9,216 nucleotides of DNA from a bacterium (GTDB lineage Bacteria; Bacillota_I; Bacilli_A; RF39; UBA660), in the NCBI GenBank assembly GCA_004563275.1, contig SFSZ01000029.1, positions 1 through 9,216 of the forward strand, read 5' to 3'. Below are positions 1 to 4,989 of this stretch, one piece after another. Below the pieces are notes generated by a model. That model was not told the origin of the DNA. It ran no database searches and saw nothing but the letters and a program-made list of their open reading frames with translations. Position 1 is the stretch's first letter. Each line of letters begins with the position of its first letter. The position numbers and the translations under genes are program-made.

Positions 1-215
1 CTGATGGAAAAAGCTTTTCAGAATTTCAATCAACTTACCAAATATGGGATTTTGGAGATAATCATTTAGCTGAAAGAAGAGGACACTATGCTCATGATAA
101 TTTTGTTGCAAATAATATGAGTGAAGCAGGATATCAAAAAATGGTTGAAGCTTTGAAAGAGTATTTAAAATCTATGGAAATTACACATGTAGATACTGAA
201 ACTATAAAACGATGA
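1..215 (+). CDS. C-terminal end of an unidentified protein (5' truncated by window)
   Basis: An open frame enters from the left edge and is read from position 3 to a TGA at 213-215, giving about 70 residues. The piece is hydrophilic and ends in a probable helix around AGYQKMVEALKEYLKSM, followed by a short polar tail. The AGYQKM pattern near a C-terminus recalls the last helix of SGNH/GDSL-type hydrolases. The expected DxxH catalytic pair just before it is not visible, so I do not assign that family. Composition and codon use look like real coding sequence, and the stop lies inside a strong terminator stem, as expected for the last gene of an operon. Confidence 0.6.
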   Translation, partial: DGKSFSEFQSTYQIWDFGDNHLAERRGHYAHDNFVANNMSEAGYQKMVEALKEYLKSMEITHVDTETIKR

Positions 216-255
216 CTTATAATGATAAGCCATCGTCTTTTTCTTTGTTTTTTTT
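209..255. terminator. Bidirectional Rho-independent terminator
   Basis: ACGATG (209-214) pairs with CATCGT (231-236) and CTTAT (216-220) with ATAAG (225-229), with one mismatch and an AATG loop. A T-rich tail follows on the plus strand from 237. The 5' arm covers the stop codon of the first gene. On the minus strand the stem covers the last codons of the small 217-339 gene and is followed by TTTTATAG, so it can serve both convergent genes. Confidence 0.8.
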
Positions 256-339
256 AGTATTACAAAAATCACATATAAACTCAATTTTCTTTTTTAGTTC
301 TTTCTCAAACTCTAATGGTTTACTAATAATATTAATCAT
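217..339 (-). CDS. Probable 40-residue protein with a CxxC pair
   Basis: On the minus strand an ATG at 339-337 is preceded by AAGGA at a good distance (7 bases). It opens a 40-residue frame ending at a TAA (219-217). The product starts MINIISKPLEFEKELKKKIE, is rich in Lys and Glu, and contains ICDFCNT with Cys at 23 and 26. It then has a very basic stretch. The pattern suggests a short helix followed by a two-Cys turn; a metal site would need a partner or a dimer. Nothing identifies a family. Support comes from the ribosome binding site, the plausible composition and the convergent terminator at its end. Against it are its small size and the lack of a clear promoter. It could be a remnant of a longer gene. 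Confidence 0.4.
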   Translation of the reverse strand: MINIISKPLEFEKELKKKIEFICDFCNTKKNKEKDDGLSL

Positions 340-367
340 AATAAAATCCTTTCTTAACACAAAAAAA

Positions 368-427
368 TATCAACTTCATTTAGAAATTGATACTTTTCTA
401 TATTAATTTCAAACATAAAAGTTTGAA
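368..427. repeat. Two adjacent dyads upstream of the small minus-strand gene
   Basis: TATCAA (368-373) and TTGATA (387-392) form a dyad, and TTCAAAC (408-414) with GTTTGAA (421-427) forms a perfect 7-base stem with a 6-base loop. Neither has a T tail. They lie just upstream of the minus-strand gene at 217-339, where an operator could sit, and just downstream (on the minus strand) of the tRNA 3'-end copy at 437-450, where a weak old tRNA terminator could sit. The sequence does not decide between these. Confidence 0.4.
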
Positions 428-436
428 CTGATTTCC

Positions 437-450
437 CAATGGAGCAAATG
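437..450. repeat. Partial copy of the tRNA-Gly 3' end (possible att-like repeat)
   Basis: CAATGGAGCAA (437-447) is identical to 4811-4821, which is the CCA end and last acceptor bases of the tRNA-Gly gene read on the plus strand. Allowing one mismatch, the match extends to 14 positions (437-450 and 4811-4824). A short copy of a tRNA 3' end at a distance is the classic scar of site-specific integration, but an 11-base match can also be chance. Confidence 0.4.
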
Positions 451-533
451 CGTTATTGGTAACAACCTTTTTCAAATAAAGTTTAATATATATAAATTAG
501 TTTTGTCAATAGTTATATTATATGAAATATTAG

Positions 534-562
534 TTGATTTAAAATTATTATAATATTATAAT
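534..562 (+). promoter_or_regulatory. Sigma-A type promoter of the membrane-protein operon
   Basis: A -35 box TTGATT (534-539) and a perfect -10 box TATAAT (557-562) are separated by exactly 17 bases. Transcription would start near 569, leaving a very short leader before the AGGAAGGAG ribosome binding site at 575-583. No leader structure or riboswitch fits in this space. Confidence 0.75.
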
Positions 563-590
563 TTTAATTATAATAGGAAGGAGTATAAAA

Positions 591-1637
591 TTGAGTAGAA
601 TAAAAAATGTATTATTTGCAGATAATATTGCATGCGGTTATTTGTATTTTTATATTCATTTTGTAACTGAAATAGTATGTTTTTATTTTTTAAATCTTAT
701 AACTGATGGTTCGTCTATTATTTGGTTGATTCCTTTTATTTATGATTGTTTAGCTTTTGTTCCACAGTCAATTATAGGCTACATAAATGATAAATTTCCA
801 AAATTAAATACAGGGATAATAGGATGTATTTTGTTGTTTTTAGGACTTGTTATTTATATTTCTTTAAAAAGCGTATTTTTATCATTAATTATTATATGTT
901 TAGGTAATTGTTTTCTACATATAAGTGGTGCTGAAAATACATTAAGAAATTCAAAAGGCAAATTATCACATAGTGCTATATTTGTTGGGGGAGGTTCTTT
1001 TGGAGTTATTACTGGTAAACTTTTGTCAGATGTTATTTCTATTTATTGGTTAATTCCATTGATTATTACTATGATTCCATTTATTATGTTAGCAAATACA
1101 TATAGAGAAAATAGTACTATTGATTTTAATTATCATAATAAAAAAATAAATTATGGACTGATAATTATATTAATGGTTTTTGTTGTAGCTGTTAGAGGTT
1201 ATATGGGATATGGAATTCCAACGAGTTGGAATAAAACTGTTTTTCAAACTATTTTATTGTATTTTACAATGGGAATAGGAAAAGCTTTAGGCGGAATATT
1301 ATCTGATATATTTGGAATTAAAAAGATTGCAATTATAAGTACCTTATTAGCAATACCATTTTTATGTTTTGGTGATAATTATATGTTGATAAGTTTAATT
1401 GGTGTAATGATGTTTAGTATGACTATGTCTATTACTTTAGCTGTATTAACCTCTGTATTAAAAAATACTCCTGGGCTAGCATTTGGATTAACTACTATTG
1501 GATTGTTTTTAGGAACTGCACCAATATTCTTTATAAAAATTACAAGTCAATTATTTAATAATATATTATTAATAATATTATCATTGATATGTACCATGAT
1601 ATTATGTAAAGTAATAAGAAAAGAGGAAAATGTATGA
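591..1637 (+). CDS. MFS-like multi-spanning membrane transporter
   Basis: A polytopic protein of 348 residues with about ten to eleven hydrophobic segments. The sequence GYINDK (residues 63-68) in the loop after the second helix and GKALGGILSDIFGIKK (starting near 230) in the second half are the two copies of MFS motif A, GxxxD[RK], so the two-fold MFS layout is present. A glycine-rich GGGSFGVITGK stretch near residue 135 probably lines a helix. It is shorter than the usual 400-residue MFS proteins. The start is TTG at 591, seven bases after a perfect AGGAAGGAG; no in-frame ATG fits better. It is the first gene of the operon, and its stop overlaps the next start (ATGA). Substrate is unknown. 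The co-transcribed small membrane proteins and SH3-like protein suggest an envelope-related cargo rather than a simple nutrient, but this is inference. Confidence 0.85.
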   Translation: MSRIKNVLFADNIACGYLYFYIHFVTEIVCFYFLNLITDGSSIIWLIPFIYDCLAFVPQSIIGYINDKFPKLNTGIIGCILLFLGLVIYISLKSVFLSLIIICLGNCFLHISGAENTLRNSKGKLSHSAIFVGGGSFGVITGKLLSDVISIYWLIPLIITMIPFIMLANTYRENSTIDFNYHNKKINYGLIIILMVFVVAVRGYMGYGIPTSWNKTVFQTILLYFTMGIGKALGGILSDIFGIKKIAIISTLLAIPFLCFGDNYMLISLIGVMMFSMTMSITLAVLTSVLKNTPGLAFGLTTIGLFLGTAPIFFIKITSQLFNNILLIILSLICTMILCKVIRKEENV

Positions 1638-1771
1638 TAAAATTTATTTATAATAGTTACTTTATAAAAGGTAATGAGATATTATTTTACATATATTCAA
1701 TTATTATTATTTTAATAATCTTATTAACAATATATATTGTAGTTAAGGAATTAAAAAATGTTAATAAATGA
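1634..1771 (+). CDS. 45-residue single-helix membrane protein
   Basis: The ATG at 1634 overlaps the TGA of the MFS-like gene (ATGA), and an AGAGGA-like ribosome binding site (1622-1627) lies in the end of that gene. The frame runs 45 codons to a TGA at 1769-1771, overlapping the start of the next gene by 14 bases. The product begins MIKFIYNSYFIKGNEILFYI, then has a strongly hydrophobic Ile/Leu segment at about residues 17-37 and a short basic tail (KELKNVNK). This is one membrane helix with no other domain. Overlaps on both sides imply translational coupling, as for small subunits of membrane complexes. It is too short to identify by family. It could be read as a spacer, but the precise packing argues for a real gene. 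Confidence 0.65.
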   Translation: MIKFIYNSYFIKGNEILFYIYSIIIILIILLTIYIVVKELKNVNK

Positions 1772-2114
1772 ATTACCTAAATTAATGTTAAGAAGTTTAA
1801 TATGTACCATAATAATTGAATTATTAGTTTCAATAATATTAGGTATAAGAAATAAAAAAGATATATTAAATGTTATTTTAGTGAATATAATAACAAATCC
1901 ATTAGTTGCTGTTATTCCTGTCTATTTTAATTTCTTTTATACTTTAAAAATGAGGAATACAGTTTTAATAATTTTAGAAATATTAACATTAATATTTGAA
2001 GGATATATTTATAAAAGATATTTAAATTATAAAAAATTAAATCCATTTTCAATTTCACTTATATTAAATTGTAGTTCATATTTTATAGGTGAAGTTATAA
2101 ATAGATTTTTATAG
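1758..2114 (+). CDS. 118-residue four-helix membrane protein with acidic residues in helices
   Basis: The ATG at 1758 follows AAGGAA (1745-1750) at 7 bases, inside the end of the preceding small gene. The 118-residue product has four hydrophobic segments, at about 13-30, 37-57, 67-85 and 97-114. Several polar or acidic residues lie within or at the edge of the helices: Glu21, Asn43, Asn47-Pro48 (in VNIITNP), Glu74, Glu81, Asn104 and Glu112. Such residues usually mean helix packing or ion/lipid contact. I recall similar small membrane proteins with an LVNxxTNP-like motif in gut Bacillota, mostly left as hypothetical, but cannot name the family. Its stop is only 12 bases before the next start, with the ribosome binding site overlapping the stop codon. 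Confidence 0.8.
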   Translation: MLINELPKLMLRSLICTIIIELLVSIILGIRNKKDILNVILVNIITNPLVAVIPVYFNFFYTLKMRNTVLIILEILTLIFEGYIYKRYLNYKKLNPFSISLILNCSSYFIGEVINRFL

Positions 2115-2126
2115 GAGGAGAAAGAA

Positions 2127-3371
2127 ATGAAAAAAACAAATAAATTTTTATTTTTAATGACAACATTAATATTATTGCCATTGAGTGTAAAAGCAGATAT
2201 GGTTGTTCCTGAAATACAACCATATGAAGCTTATATAACAAATCCGAATGGAATAAATGTTGTGTGTGGTGAAGAAAATTACACTTTAAAATTAGATGAG
2301 GTTGTAAAAGTAGTATCAGAATCTGATAATGATGTAAATATTGAATATAAAAATCATTATTGTAGTACCATTTCTATTAATGATATTAAACCAATAATAG
2401 AAGAATATAAACCAGAAGAACATATTGATGAGGTTGAAAAACTAAATAATCCAAGAAAAATTAAAATAATAAAAGAAAATGGACTGGAATTATATTCTGG
2501 GCCATCAAGTGCTTTTAAAAAAATTATAACTATTCCAAAAGATGTGGAATTAACATATTCTTATTCTTCTGGTAATGATAATGGAATTAAACCAGTGTGG
2601 TTATATGCAACCTATAAAGGTAAATCAGGATGGATAAAAACTGGACAAGAATCAGAAGCGGAACATTATTTATTATTTCACTTTAATAATCAATTACCAA
2701 TAGTTGAGGATACTACTTTAATAACAAAAGATAATCAAAAAATTCCTGTACCAAAAAACACAGTATTTAATGAAGGGTATATGACCTATGAAAAGTTTGG
2801 TTCTACAAATAATACACCTAATTCTTATTATGTTGAATATAACAATATTTATGGAGAAATTCAGTTTGCAGGCTTAAGAGATTCTAAAAAAATAAAACTT
2901 AATAAATCACATATTTTATATGATATTTCAGAGCATGATTATTATAGAGAAGATAATCCAGATGGAATTCCAATTATTACGATTACGATGAAAGGGAATA
3001 AAATTGGAACAATACCTGAGGGTGCAAAATTATCATATAATATCGCAATAGAAGATTATCCATTTGAAATTGCATATATTGAATATGAAGGTAAAAAAGG
3101 TTGGATATTATTAAAATATGATCGCGGTGATAATAAGGAATATGATTTTGAGTTTGTGGAAAATAACGAAGAAATTACAACAACAACAACTACTACGACA
3201 ACCAAACCTGTAATAAAAACTGAAAAAGAAACATTTTCCGCTAAAGAACTAATATATTTTTGTATTGGTGGTGCAGTAATTTTATCTTTAACTGCCATTG
3301 TTACAATAATATTGATAAACAAAAATAAAAAATCTAAAAATAATGAGATTATTAATAATACTCAAGAATAA
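2127..3371 (+). CDS. Surface protein with SH3-like domains and a C-terminal membrane anchor
   Basis: A 414-residue exported protein. Residues 1-23 are a signal peptide (KK, hydrophobic core, cleavage after VKA) and the mature protein starts DMVVPE. A first small domain has two Cys (47 and 79) and lies outside the membrane. Two bacterial SH3-like (SH3b) units follow, at about 110-172 and 258-330. Each ends in the typical aromatic-rich strand pair, TYKGKSGWI and EYEGKKGWI; the region between may be a further degenerate copy. A run of nine Thr (351-359) acts as linker, then one membrane helix (about 375-397) and a basic Lys/Asn tail inside the cell. No LPXTG is present, so anchoring is by the helix. 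The start is set by AGGAGGAG overlapping the previous stop. SH3b domains bind peptidoglycan peptides or other ligands; here they probably sense or hold cell-wall material near the partner membrane proteins. A terminator follows at once. Confidence 0.9.
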   Translation: MKKTNKFLFLMTTLILLPLSVKADMVVPEIQPYEAYITNPNGINVVCGEENYTLKLDEVVKVVSESDNDVNIEYKNHYCSTISINDIKPIIEEYKPEEHIDEVEKLNNPRKIKIIKENGLELYSGPSSAFKKIITIPKDVELTYSYSSGNDNGIKPVWLYATYKGKSGWIKTGQESEAEHYLLFHFNNQLPIVEDTTLITKDNQKIPVPKNTVFNEGYMTYEKFGSTNNTPNSYYVEYNNIYGEIQFAGLRDSKKIKLNKSHILYDISEHDYYREDNPDGIPIITITMKGNKIGTIPEGAKLSYNIAIEDYPFEIAYIEYEGKKGWILLKYDRGDNKEYDFEFVENNEEITTTTTTTTTKPVIKTEKETFSAKELIYFCIGGAVILSLTAIVTIILINKNKKSKNNEIINNTQE

Positions 3372-3376
3372 AAAAG

Positions 3377-3411
3377 AAATCGTTTAGTAAGTATATACTA
3401 TACGATTTTTT
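3377..3411. terminator. Strong Rho-independent terminator closing the operon
   Basis: AAATCGT (3377-3383) pairs with ACGATTT (3402-3408), and TAGTA (3385-3389) with TACTA (3396-3400) after one T/T mismatch. The loop is six bases, and the stem runs straight into a T tract. An A tract precedes the stem, so it also works on the minus strand. It begins six bases after the SH3-like gene stop. Confidence 0.87.
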
Positions 3412-3438
3412 ATCAATTTGATATCCCAAAATTGATAA
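3410..3438. repeat. Perfect 10-base inverted repeat
   Basis: TTATCAATTT (3410-3419) is the exact reverse complement of AAATTGATAA (3429-3438), with a 9-base spacer (GATATCCCA). It touches the terminator tail and has no T tract of its own on the plus strand. Read on the minus strand it is followed by an A-rich stretch, not a T tract. It may be a protein-binding dyad or a backup hairpin. Confidence 0.55.
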
Positions 3439-3496
3439 TTTTACTGTGAAAAATGGCTAAAAAAATTTATAAAAACTATATTAGTATAAGAGAACA

Positions 3497-3546
3497 CTGG
3501 CAAGATCTATAATAACCCCTTATACTTAAGGGTTTTTATATGCCAG
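3497..3546 (+). terminator. Terminator-like hairpin nested inside an outer 6-base stem
   Basis: AACCC...TTA (from 3514) pairs with TAA-GGGTT (ending 3534), with one bulged C, and is followed by a run of Ts. This inner hairpin is itself flanked by CTGGCA (3497-3502) and TGCCAG (3541-3546), which can pair to enclose it. No gene ends nearby on the plus strand: the previous operon is already closed 100 bases upstream. The outer and inner stems can form together, so it is not a classic switch of exclusive stems. It could be the end of an unseen small RNA starting around 3440-3490, but no clear promoter was found. Confidence 0.45.
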
Positions 3547-3572
3547 CAAATCTTATTTTGCACTTGCAAAAT

Positions 3573-3687
3573 TGTACATGAATGTGTACACAAAATTGTA
3601 CCAGTTCCTTTAGTACCTAGTTTTGAAGGCGAAAAACGTGTACATGATTGTGTACACAAAGTGGGTTTCTGAAAAAAATCGTGTACA
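3573..3687. repeat. Array of TGTACA boxes, partly at 12-base steps
   Basis: Exact TGTACA palindromes start at 3573, 3585, 3639, 3651 and 3682, and a variant TGTACC starts at 3597. Spacing within the groups is exactly 12 bases (3573-3585-3597 and 3639-3651). Two 22-base units (3573-3594 and 3639-3660) are identical except for one base and contain an inverted pair TGTACA-N6-TGTACA. The last box is part of a 10-base palindrome CGTGTACACG. This stretch is visibly richer in GC than its surroundings and holds no gene. It has the look of a multi-site protein-binding region: recombinase att or accessory site, partition or iteron site, or operator cluster. It lies just past the 3' end of the recombinase remnant. 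Confidence 0.7.
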
Positions 3688-3724
3688 CGAATAAGTTAGA
3701 TAAAAATATATATTTTTTGGATAT

Positions 3725-3776
3725 TGTCCTCAAAATGTCCTATGCTTTGTCCTTCTTTGAAGGTGGACAATGTCCT
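3725..3776 (+). repeat. Four TGTCCT boxes at helical spacing
   Basis: TGTCCT starts at 3725, 3736, 3748 and 3771. The steps are 11, 12 and 23 bases, i.e. one, one and two turns of DNA, so all boxes face the same side of the helix. An inverted copy GGACA (3765-3769) pairs with the third box region (TTGTCC / GGACAA) across a TTTGAAGG segment. Parts around boxes two and four are also alike (TGTCCTATGCT and TGTCCTTTATGCT). It resembles iterons or a cooperative regulator array. The gene-free stretch 3372-3824 contains only this, the TGTACA array and the hairpins upstream. Confidence 0.6.
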
Positions 3777-3786
3777 TTATGCTCTG

Positions 3787-3796
3787 TTGGTAACAA
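3787..3796. repeat. Second copy of TTGGTAACAA
   Basis: TTGGTAACAA occurs here and at 456-465, nine bases after the tRNA 3'-end copy at the left. It lies between the TGTCCT array and the end of the recombinase remnant. If the region between is or was mobile, this could be a boundary or internal scar; a chance match is quite possible. Confidence 0.3.
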
Positions 3797-3824
3797 ATAA
3801 AAGAGATTTTTATTTGTGGAAAAA

Positions 3825-4710
3825 TTATAATTTATTAACAAAAAAATCAAGGATTAAATAAACACGAGTGTCTTTGATTTTTTTGTTAAATGAAATGTAT
3901 GTATCAATATATTTGTTATTTTTAGTTATTAATGATATTTCTATATTGTTGTCTTTGAATTTATTTAATATTATTTCTAATGACTTTTTATCTTGTGTAT
4001 AATTTTTCATTAGGTCTGTGTAAGATATATAATTAGTATTAATTTTATTATATTGTTCTTCAGTAAATATTCCTAAGAATTTTATATTCTTGTAAGTTTC
4101 TTTTACTTTGTCAGTTATGTAATTTGATTGTTAAAGAATTTGTTTTGTAAGAAGATATTATTAAATACAATATTTTCTGTTTTTATATTATATTTTTCAT
4201 CTATGCTTATTTCTATATAATCTATCATATTACTTATTAAATCTTTTTTAGCATTTCTATTTAATAGATTCCATATTGGATTAATTCCTACAAGTTCATT
4301 TATATCTTTTTCTTGATATAATTTTTCTATATCTTTATTGTATGTTAGAGATGTTCCTTTTTCTAGATTATTTATTTTTGTTTCATTCCATATACCATTA
4401 TTTTTTAAGTATCGATTATTTTCTTTCATTATTCTTGCAACTTGGCTAGCATTGTTACCATTTGCATATAGTTCAAATATTTCTTTTACTATTTCTGATT
4501 CTAAAGTATCTATCTCTAATTTCTTTTCTTCGTTTATAAATTCATATATAGTTAGATTATTAGTCTTATATACAATAGGAAAAATTTGTTTAAAGTTTGT
4601 TTTGTCTATTATTCTAGCATAACCATTAATTATGTCAAATTGAACTCCATTAACATTTCTAGTGTTTTTTTAGGTGGATAATATTTTTCTATTATTTTAG
4701 TTTTTAACAT
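3825..4710 (-). pseudogene. Decayed serine site-specific recombinase
   Basis: Three frames on the minus strand join into one degraded protein. The start ATG (4710-4708) follows AAAGGAG and codes MLKTKIIEKYYPPKK, the short basic leader typical of these recombinases before their catalytic domain. A frameshift in a run of seven A (near 4666-4672) moves to a second frame. That frame contains the recombinase-domain signature ESEIVKEIFELYANG, then SQVARIMKENNRYLKNNGIW and, further on, RNAKKDLISNMIDYIEISID, as seen near the C-terminus of the family. It stops at 4115. A third frame carries the rest of the C-terminal tail (from about 4127 to the TAA at 3825). The catalytic resolvase domain with its active Ser is gone, and so is the Cys-rich zinc ribbon between GIW and the C-terminal part. 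At least two internal deletions and two frameshifts make it inactive. An intact relative would be around 500 residues. Confidence 0.75.
3841..3883. repeat. 10-base inverted repeat inside the recombinase tail
   Basis: AAAAAATCAA (3841-3850) is complementary to TTGATTTTTT (3874-3883), enclosing a smaller ACAC-GA-GTGT dyad. It lies in the last codons of the decayed recombinase. The T runs on either strand make it a possible intragenic terminator, but the stem is almost all A/T and the loop is long. Confidence 0.35.
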
Positions 4711-4716
4711 AAAAAT

Positions 4717-4738
4717 ACTCCTTTCTAGAAAAAGGAGT
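4717..4738 (-). promoter_or_regulatory. Hairpin that would hide the recombinase ribosome binding site
   Basis: ACTCCTTT (4717-4724) and AAAGGAGT (4731-4738) form a perfect 8-base stem with a 6-base loop. On the minus strand the second arm is the AAAGGAG used by the recombinase start at 4710, seven bases away. When folded, the RNA would have its ribosome binding site closed, which would keep translation low. Since the gene is broken, this is now probably a relic. Confidence 0.5.
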
Positions 4739-4756
4739 TAGATAGTGCGCAAATAA

Positions 4757-4800
4757 TTAAAAAAACGACCTTAAGTAGATTTGATAATACCTAGGTCGTT
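4757..4800 (-). terminator. Terminator of the tRNA-Gly gene
   Basis: Read on the minus strand, AACGACCT (4800-4793) pairs with AGGTCGTT (4771-4764), and inside it AGGTA pairs with TACTT (one G-T) after one bulged A. The loop is ten bases and a run of T follows. It begins 14 bases after the tRNA 3' end. It has no T tail on the plus strand, so it serves the tRNA. Confidence 0.82.
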
Positions 4801-4810
4801 ACTAAAAACT

Positions 4811-4824
4811 CAATGGAGCAAGTG
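4811..4824. repeat. tRNA-Gly 3' end, matching 437-450
   Basis: CAATGGAGCAA (4811-4821), which includes the encoded CCA and the last acceptor bases on the minus strand, is repeated exactly at 437-447. The match continues to 14 positions with one difference and keeps the same orientation, so the two copies would bracket about 4.4 kb. Confidence 0.4.
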
Positions 4825-4888
4825 AGGAGAATCGAACTCCCATCCCAACCTTGGCAAGGTTATATTCTAACCATTGAACCACACCTGC
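4814..4888 (-). tRNA. tRNA-Gly (anticodon GCC)
   Basis: A 75-base cloverleaf on the minus strand. The acceptor stem is GCAGGTG with CACTTGC (one G-T pair). The D-loop has the GGTT(A) pattern in TTCAATGGTTAGAA. The anticodon arm is CCTTGCCAAGG with GCC in the loop. The T-arm has GTTCGATTC. The discriminator is T (U in the RNA) and CCA is encoded in the gene. It reads Gly codons GGC and GGT. A sigma-A promoter and a terminator of its own make it a single-gene unit, divergent from the LtaS-type gene. Confidence 0.97.
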
Positions 4889-4901
4889 ACTTGATGAATA
4901 T

Positions 4902-4930
4902 ATAATATCAAATTATTGTTTACTTTTCAA
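4902..4930 (-). promoter_or_regulatory. Promoter of the tRNA-Gly gene
   Basis: On the minus strand a -35 box TTGAAA (4930-4925) and a -10 box TATTAT (4907-4902) are 17 bases apart. The -10 box ends 13 bases before the mature tRNA, so the primary transcript would have a 5' leader of only a few bases. Confidence 0.82.
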
Positions 4931-4957
4931 GAAAAAAATGCAAATTATATATAATTA

Positions 4958-4966
4958 TGTTACAAT
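4958..4966 (+). promoter_or_regulatory. Likely extended -10 promoter of the LtaS-type operon
   Basis: TG-T-TACAAT (TG at 4958-4959, -10 at 4961-4966) is an extended -10 element. The -35 region (ATGCAA, 4938-4943, 17-base spacing) is poor. It would place the start near 4973, just before the AAAGGG ribosome binding site. It is the only reasonable candidate between the tRNA promoter and the gene. Confidence 0.45.
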
Positions 4967-4989
4967 AGTATAGATAGAAAGGGTTGTTT

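Noticed and set aside
212..406. Open frame of 64 codons on the plus strand
   Set aside because: It starts inside the terminator stem, has no ribosome binding site, reads through the T tail and is a Phe/Ser/Leu-rich shadow of the minus-strand small gene.
3056..3322. Minus-strand frame of 88 codons with a run of Val
   Set aside because: The Val run is the mirror of the Thr codons in the SH3-like gene; it is a shadow frame.
3573..3776. CRISPR array
   Set aside because: The repeats are 6 to 22 bases, spacings are too short and irregular for spacers, and no cas gene is present.
4338..4622. Plus-strand hydrophobic frame of 94 codons
   Set aside because: It is antisense to the recombinase remnant, whose minus-strand reading gives recognisable domain sequence.
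4660..4675. Programmed -1 frameshift in the recombinase, as in some insertion sequences
   Set aside because: The run of seven A could slip, but the downstream frame also lacks the catalytic domain and has another break, so decay explains it better.
4984..4989. TTG at 4984 as the start of the LtaS-type gene
   Set aside because: It directly touches the AAAGGG ribosome binding site with no spacing; ATG at 4990 has the proper six bases.
4931..4989. T-box or riboswitch before the LtaS-type gene
   Set aside because: The predicted start of transcription leaves under 20 bases of leader, too little for any such structure.
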